A DNA stretch of 64,000 bases from Triticum aestivum (lineage: Eukaryota > Streptophyta > Magnoliopsida > Poales > Poaceae), in contig NC_057801.1 of the NCBI RefSeq assembly GCF_018294505.1, positions 847,641,644 to 847,705,643 of the forward strand. Direction: 5' to 3'. How positions within the stretch are numbered: position 1 is the stretch's first letter; the number at the start of each line of letters is the position of its first letter. Positions 57,759-64,000 of the stretch are shown here, one piece after another. Below the pieces are notes generated by a model. That model saw only the letters and a list, made by a program, of their open reading frames with translations. It ran no database searches and was not told where the DNA came from. A program made the translations under genes and the position numbers.

Positions 57759-57994
57759 CCCCCTAAACACATCGACAGTGGAGATCTGTTTATATCCCTT
57801 CATAATAAAGCATATGATGGTTTTTTTCAGTTGATGATGGTCTTTTTTTTATCCGCCAGCATGTATACGACACTCAGCCCCCTAAACACATCGACAGTGG
57901 AGATCTGTTTATATCCCTTCATAATAAAGCATATGATGGGTTTTTTCAGTTGACGGTCTTTTTTTTTATCCGCCAGCATGTATACGACACTCAG
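57759..57994 (+). repeat. 119-bp tandem duplication
   Basis: Two copies start CCCCCTAAACACATCGACAG and end ATGTATACGACACTCAG. The second differs by a few bases (TGATGATGGTC versus TGACGGTC). Confidence 0.9.
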
Positions 57995-58004
57995 CCCCCG
58001 CCGG

Positions 58005-59003
58005 ACTGGGCCGGGCCCAATGGTGATGGCTGTAGTAAGCACGCCCCTTCACTGGAAGTAAAAAATGAAAAGAAACCCAAAACAATTGTAACTACCAGGA
58101 TTCGAGCCGCATACCTCTTGCTAAAAGCGTGAGTGGCTCACCAGTTGACCCAGCTGATGACTGTCTTAATGAATGACCGTGAAATCTTAAAAACTAACAG
58201 CAGGGAGCGCGCCTGTTCGTGTAAAAAGTCATAAAAGAAATGAACCAGCTAGGAATCTAACCACAGATCTCTTGCAACAACGGTGAGTGGCATACCAGTT
58301 AAGCTGACTAATGTTTGTGCAAAACGAGGAGCCCGCATACTTAAGAACTAGCAGTAATGAAGAATTCAGGTACCTTTTCAAAAAATTCAAACATTTGTTG
58401 GAAAATCTGAATAATTTTTACAAATCAAATAATGTTTTAGAATCCAACAGTTTTCAAAAACTTCATTATTTTAGAAGCATGACATATTTTGAAAATTTTG
58501 AGCAACATTTTTTTAAAAGCATGAACATTCCAAAAAAAATAAAGAGATATGTTAGTTCAAAATGTTAAGAATATTCTATTGAACAACATTTTCAATAATT
58601 TTAAGGAGATATGAGGAGCGTGCTAACTTAAGAAGTAACATTCTGAACAATTTTATGAAGACAACTTGAACACTTGCTTTCTTTCTGGCTTATTATGTGG
58701 CAAATGTAACTTCGTGAAGTTTTAGGCTGTTTTTCATGTTTTTCAAAACCGGGCTTTACTCTGGTTTGTTTTCCTTCTTTAGTTTATTCCATTGTTTCCC
58801 TTTCTATTTTCCCCTGTTATTTCAAATGTGTGAACCTTTTAAAATAAAAAAATCATGAATTAGTTCTCAAAATTTTCAATCCTTTTCAATTTCTCGAGCT
58901 TATTTTTCAACTTTTTTGACGGACTTTTTTTTTGAAAAATTTCAACATGAATATTTTTTCAGCATCGATGAACTTATTTCAAATCTACGAACGCTTGGGC
59001 CGA
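58005..59003 (-). repeat. Unclassified repeat with tRNA-like motifs, copy 1
   Basis: Bounded by GGGCCGGGCCCAAT (left) and GGGCCGACCCAATAGG (right). Near the left end two minus-strand segments look like tRNA T-arms: GGCTCGAATCC (58108-58098) and GGTTAGATTCC (58262-58252), each preceded by CAACTGGTGAGCCACTCA or AACTGGTATGCCACTCA. The rest is an A/T-rich tract of TTTTCAAAA/AATTTT-type motifs. It matches 61969-62920 in opposite orientation. The segments are too degenerate to be tRNA genes. Confidence 0.5.
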
Positions 59004-59176
59004 CCCAATAGGTGCTTGACCGGAGTGATGAGATCACCCATCAGGGTGGTAGTATTTGTAGAAATTGAAATTCCCATTTTTACCATTTGTTTTTTGTTTT
59101 GGTTAGGAAACCTAAAACTCGAAAATCTCAACCCAGTACAACATATTGATATTTCGTTAACCAACTGATTTCGTTT

Positions 59177-60081
59177 TTTTTTTGAGAAGTTTTTCATTCA
59201 TATCACGAATCAGTACAAAGAAGTTGACCCTTACAAGCACACTGAAACGCAAACACAAAGAACCATGAACACTTACAGAATCCTAAAACAACCATAACAC
59301 AAGAAGATCTCCGGAGCCCTAAGTCATCATCCCTGAATCTTGAGAGAAGACCCCTGCAGCAGAAGGATCTGCAACCAGTCGCAAGCAGGTCATCATCTTC
59401 GACCATGGTACAATTGCCGCCATGTTGCTTCCTTCTTTCTTGACACCAGCGCTGAGAGGGCATGGACATCAATCCAACACAACTGCAACAACCGTCGCCA
59501 TCTTTGGCTTTGAGTACCGCGAAAAGTGTCCCTTCCGGAAGGAAGAGAACTCGAGTCATCCGATCGGAACAGCACCGCGGCCGGGCCATCCGCCCGGACA
59601 AAGCAGGATCTCCCACCAGCATCAGCGCAGAGGAAGGAGAACAACAGCAGCGGCAAATCATACCAACAAGAAAGAAGAAGGGTCTTCGTCTCCCTGCATC
59701 CATCGCCCATCTGAGAACCCAAACGGCCAGTGCCGATGGACCTCCAACCACCATAGCCCGCGACCTCGACGCGATCCGGGGATCCCCAACACCGCTGGCT
59801 CCTAGACGAAGGCAAAAGCCTCGCCTGACCGCGAACGGAGCCCGGAGAAACTTATTCCGACACGACACCACCGCAACGGCCTCGGCAGCGTCTCCCTCAA
59901 CCCTAACCCTACCACACACCTACCAAGCGAACAGACCCGAGGTTCCCCCTTCCTCCCGCCGCCGGAGCGGCCGACGAAGGGGAACCGGAGGCGTTACCGG
60001 CGGCGCGCAAGGGCCTCGTCGCCTCCTGATCGCCCCGTGAGTAATTATAAACGCCACGCACTTGCTGCGGTTTTACTCCGG
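59177..60081 (-). mobile_element. LINE-like retroposon with 16-bp target duplication
   Basis: Flanked by CCAACTGATTTCGTTT at 59161-59176 and 60082-60097. The left end is a T run, i.e. a polyA tail on the minus strand, so the element reads right to left. It begins GGGGCGATCAGGAGGCGACG.., GC-rich like LINE 5' regions, and ends ..GTACTGATTCGTGATATGAAT plus A tail. A 238-codon minus-strand frame (59919-59203) spans most of it but shows no reverse transcriptase or endonuclease motif. At 0.9 kb it is a deleted or non-autonomous copy. Confidence 0.8.
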
Positions 60082-60097
60082 CCAACTGATTTCGTTT

Positions 60098-60554
60098 GGT
60101 TTTCGGTTTATAATGAAAATCTTTTTGTAGAGCACACGTCCAAGCTACGACACAACTACTAGCGCTTCCCTCGTGTCGTTCTCTAATATCCATGACCACC
60201 TTTATCCTCTGAGGATACCTACACGATGTGGTATTAATAAACAAATAAGAGGTTTGCCTCTGCATGCTCTGCCTGCCCATAGAAGTACTAGTAGTTGCCC
60301 TTGAGCCTTGAAACTAGGTGGACAACGAAACCTCGCAATAGCTTAGCTGGTTTAGCTCTCACATGGTGAACAAAGCATGCACTGGGCCCTTCGTATCCTG
60401 CATGGTTGGACACACACGCATGATTAAGCCTTTGGTGTTGGGTGACACGCATGAGGGAGCCTCGTACTGGATACCTGGATTTCAGTTTTTTCTTTCAGTT
60501 ATACGGTTTAATACCGAACCTGATTTGAATTCGGTTATTACAAAGAAAAAACCC
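60098..60554. other. No gene recognised
   Basis: Near 60330 CGCAATAGCTTAGCTGGTTTAGCTC resembles a tRNA D-arm, without a matching T-arm. Otherwise featureless. Confidence 0.35.
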
Positions 60555-61880
60555 GCTTTTGGACATTCCTGAAATGATCCCAATTTTCAAGCATGTGGGT
60601 ATGTCCAAGATAGGCATCCATGTTAGGTTTGAATGATTTTCGACACCGTACGCAAGTTGTGACACGTCCAACCATTTATTTATCTTTTTTGACCGAGAAG
60701 ACTCCGAAAAACGCAAAACTTGTCGAAAACCTAAGAAACTTGGCGTGGTGCCTTGAATTGTCATACAAGGCCATGAAAAAATTGGTCGTGTGAAGGATGT
60801 TGAGAAACAACATGTTCTGAGATGGACCCTTTTATCCTACCCGGACACCTCCATTGAACCGGTCCATTTTTTGACATTCTTAAAATGACTTCAACTTTTG
60901 CGAATAGGTGGGCATGACCATGGTAGGCATTAATACCAGGTTTGAATGATTTACGACACGTACGCAAGTTGCAACATGTCTGACCATTTATTGGGGTTTT
61001 TTTTTACCGAGGAAACTCTAGAAAAATGTAAAACTTGTCATAAATTCAAGCAACCAGGCATGGCGCATTTAGTTAGTCATACAAGGGCATGAGAAAATTA
61101 GGGCCATTCAAGGATATTGGGAAACAATGTGTTCTCAGGCGGACCCTTCTATCCTACCAGGACACCATCCGTTGAATATGGTTTTTTGGACATCCTAGAA
61201 ATGAACCCAACTTTGAAAAGCAGGTGGGCATGCCCATGTTAGGCATCCATGCCATATTTGAATGATTTCTGGCACCATATGCAATTAACTACACCTCCGG
61301 CCACTTATTAGCTTTTTTGACAGAGAAAACTCCAGAAATGGCAAAACTTGTCAAAACCTAGGCAAGTTGGACTGGTGCCTTGAATTGGTCATAAAAGGCC
61401 ATGAAAAAATTAGGGCCAATTAAAGGATATTGAGAAACAACATGCTCTCAGACGAACCTTTCTGGCCTACCTGGACACTCTCCATTGAACATGGTCTATT
61501 TGGAGATTCTTGAAATGACCCCAATTTTTCAAAGCAGGTGGGCACGTCCAAGGTAGGCATCCATGCCAGGTTTGAACAATTTCTGACACCGTATGCAGGT
61601 TGCGACACGTCCAGTCATTTATCGATCTTTTTTAACCAAGAATACACCAGAAAATGCAAAACTTTTCAAAAAGCAAAGAAACTTGGCGTGGTGCCTTGAA
61701 TTGGTCATACAAGCCATTAAGAAAGTTGGGGCCATTTCAGGATGTTCAGAAAAAATGTGCTCATGGCCTATCCAGACACCCTCCATTGAACATTGTGTTT
61801 TTTGGGATATTCTTGTAACGATCTCAACTTTTGCCAGCAGGTGGGCATGCCCATGGTTTGCATCCATGCTAGGTTCGAAG
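60555..61880 (+). repeat. Tandem satellite-like array, about 314-bp monomer, 4.3 copies
   Basis: The anchor GGTTTGAA.GATTT.GACACC recurs at 60631, 60944, 61260, 61574 and (partly) 61877, spacings of 313, 316, 314 and 303. Each unit holds AGGTGGGCATG.CCA.GGTAGGCATCCATGC, AAAACTTGTCAAAA, CTTGGCGTGGTGCCTTGAATTG and CCGGACACC.TCCATTGAAC (with variation). By eye neighbouring units differ at perhaps one base in five. Short frames here are by-products. Confidence 0.9.
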
Positions 61881-61968
61881 GGAAAAAAGTATTTAAAATA
61901 ATAATTAAAAATAGTTACTTAAAACTATCATATTGGTGAATTATTTTCTGTTTTTTGCGAGCGTCAAT

Positions 61969-62920
61969 GGGCCAGCACAGTCGGCCAGCCTCCTGCGTGT
62001 GTTGCCTTCTATTTGACGCTACTCTCGAAACATATGGAATTTCCTAATTGACACTCGTCGCATGAAGTTATCAATCAAACGGATAGAACGAGCGAAGAAA
62101 ATAACGTTATGGTCTCGCCTATGAGCATCCTTAGTGACCACTGAACCTTCAATATTTCAAATATTTTTAAAACCAATTTTCAGAATTACAAAAATGTTCA
62201 TATTTATTAATCAATGTTCAAAAAAATCAGAAAATGTTCATAATTTCAAAAAAATTGTACATACCTTCAACTTTTGTTTGTCATTTTTCAAAAAAGTCAG
62301 GAATTTCAGTGTTTTCGAAGAATTCTTCAAATGTGGTTATTCAAAATTTTCACAACGGTTAGAGAAATGATTGGGATTCCAATTATTTTTCATGTATTAA
62401 TTTGTTTCAAATTTCAATCAATGTTCCCGTTTTCATATTTTTCCCAAAAAATTTCAAAAAATGATGGTCTTATGCTTCTGTTACAAAAAAATTCGCAATT
62501 ACAATTTTTTTTTTGTTTTTCCATTTATTTTCTGGAGTTGCAAAAAAATTTCACGTCCAAAAATTGTTTGTGTTTCCATAAAAATTTGGAATTAGGAAAA
62601 TGTTGCGGTTTAAAAAACATTTGCGTTTCCAAATTCTTCATGTTTTTTAAAAAATGTTTCAGTTTATTATTATATTTGTTCAGAAAATCTGAAAAGTGTT
62701 TGGGATTCACACAAAAATCACGTTTTGTTTTCAAAAAAAATATTTTGCGTTGGAAGTTTTTATTCTCCACGATGTTATACCTAAGGCTTGGCGCTGCCAT
62801 TGATCAGAAGGCGCTGGCTAGGCGAGCTGGTTTACCACGTTTGTCCGAGTTCGAACTCTTCCAGGCGTGCTTTTATTTTTGAAGCGCTGCTATACGCTAC
62901 CTCCTTAATGGGCCGGCCCA
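61969..62920 (+). repeat. Unclassified repeat with tRNA-like motif, copy 2 (inverted relative to copy 1)
   Basis: Bounded by AATGGGCCAGCACAGTCGGCC (near 61969) and AATGGGCCGGCCCAATCGG (near 62905). It has a long A/T tract of AAAATGTTC and TTTCAAAAAA motifs, then on the plus strand GGCTAGGCGAGCTGGTTTACC and a B-box-like GAGTTCGAACTC (62847-62858). The order is the mirror image of 58005-59003. Confidence 0.5.
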
Positions 62921-64000
62921 ATCGGTGGTCTTCTGTACGGATACGTCCAGCGGCCGGGCTAGAGACAAAATTGACAATGGCTATCATGGATCCTAGAGTA
63001 AAATTTATCTTATCCTCTGTAGTTAGTCGCTCGCACTGGATAATTTGAGCAGATTTTCTGATCGTCTGTCGGGAGAGGACGTGTACAGGAACCTGCAGGA
63101 AAACTTCAATGGGAGCAAGAGCCAGAGATGCAGCCACGCAAGGTCGAACCGTCCTTGGAGATCTTCTTCCTCTGCAGCTTTGACAACTTGGGCAAGACTG
63201 TGTTGATGTTGCTGCCTTAAGTAAGCATGCTCACGTACACGGCAAGAAGTAGTATGCTTGTCAGGAGCCCGGCTGTGGGAAGGTACAACCAAAAAAATGA
63301 ATACATATGCCTTTACCAATTCAACACTAATGTCAGCGAACTTTCCTGTTTACTAGCATTGACGGGCTTTGCAGTAATTTTAGGCTCACATGTGAAATGT
63401 TTATAAAAGCCTTTTCACAAGGAACCTTCTCTGTTTGGCATAGTTATTAACGGATTTAAGGCCCAATGATCTGGATACATCTAATACCTTTGGTTATGTT
63501 CCAGCAAAGATTCAGATAAATTATCAATTCGCTAATTAATCAATCAGTAAAGGGTCAGTTGCTTAATCCTACTAGATAGATACTCCGTTGATCCAATCAA
63601 CTGTGAGTGTTAATGGATAAATGGAGTACATCCATTCATTCAAATAACTTAATCCTACTAGATTGATACTGCATTCGACACCGAGAGATTTAAGATCCCA
63701 TATGTATTGAAGTCTTGATCTTTTTCCTGGTCCATGTGAAGATGCTGCGGAGGAACAAACAATGATCCTGCTTACCCGGATTAGATATAATTTTGGTCTC
63801 CGCCTGAGCTCTAGCTGCTTCATGGATTTTTTTAGCATCTACAGCGAGCAATCGTTTGATGCATGGATTTGTGTTCCATCCGCCCATGCATCCATTTGTT
63901 TGACGCATATGCTTATTCATGTGCTGCTACTGTGAGGATGGTCATTTACATGTTGGGAAGCATTTGGACAGTGAGCAATTGTTGTAGACCTTAATTTTTC
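62921..64000. other. No gene recognised
   Basis: Only short frames. A direct repeat CTTAATCCTACTAGAT occurs at about 63563 and 63650 on either side of the mini-MITE listed separately. Confidence 0.4.
63581..63627. mobile_element. Possible very short Stowaway-like fold-back
   Basis: TACTCCGTTGATCC and, inverted, GGATAAATGGAGTA (11 of 14 paired) with TA at both outer edges; only 47 bp, so perhaps an internally deleted MITE or chance. Confidence 0.3.

Noticed and set aside
58090..58320. tRNA genes
   Set aside because: B-box-like segments are present but no complete cloverleaf, acceptor pairing or plausible anticodon arm could be drawn.
59203..59919. 238-codon frame as a host gene
   Set aside because: It lies wholly within a retroposon bounded by 16-bp target duplications and shows no known domain.
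60495..61901. Small ORFs repeated every 314 bp as a gene family
   Set aside because: The frames are not conserved between units in start, stop or sequence; the repeat is a non-coding tandem array.

Overview
The window is plant nuclear DNA from a Triticeae cereal (wheat, Aegilops, barley or a close relative). This rests on the repeats: an Angela/BARE-type Copia element, a Sirevirus (Maximus-like) Copia fragment, Sabrina-like Gypsy LTR relics, a very large CACTA transposon with AGTAGCGC-type subterminal repeats, Stowaway MITEs and LINE tails. Most bases are transposable elements in nested layers. There is no sign of prokaryotic DNA, CRISPR or operons.

Layout. 1-5478 (block A) and 12368-17850 (block B) are a near-identical direct duplication, with about 10 substitutions seen by eye plus length changes in a TAA and a GA microsatellite. 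Each block carries a Sabrina-like LTR relic, a Stowaway MITE, a hAT-type MITE and one copy of a small secreted cysteine-rich (defensin-like, DEFL) gene killed by the same stop codon. Between the blocks lie a Stowaway MITE, a doubtful minus-strand gene, a LINE-like retroposon with 15-bp target duplications, and an assembly gap. Block B runs on into a Copia protease relic, then an inverted repeat made of DEFL promoter plus signal-peptide exon (18639-19041), a LINE tail and TTTGG-rich sequence. A 4.9-kb Copia element with short LTRs (minus strand, frameshifted) occupies 22066-26935.

28390-51062 is one CACTA DNA transposon of 22.7 kb with matched TIRs and a GCA target duplication. Its TNP2 transposase and second ORF are both broken. 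An 8.8-kb Angela-type element (29939-38712, TCTGG duplication) sits in an exon of the second ORF, and a circularly permuted Sirevirus fragment (40737-44460) sits in another. The CACTA element appears to lie in an old minus-strand Gypsy relic, which also received a 2.65-kb LTR element without gag-pol (51866-54516, GTAGC duplication).

The only gene that looks intact is at 55650-56022: a two-exon, 75-residue DEFL precursor with a signal peptide and eight cysteines in the CS-alpha-beta spacing, with its own TATA box and polyA signal. It is the one apparently working member of a small cluster whose other members are two nonsense copies (blocks A and B) and the inverted-repeat relics. The last 6 kb hold a 119-bp duplication, two oppositely oriented copies of an unclassified repeat with tRNA-like B-box motifs, a second LINE-like retroposon with 16-bp target duplications, and a tandem array of about 314-bp monomers.

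Element names such as Angela, Maximus and Sabrina are from recognition of sequence, not from a database search.
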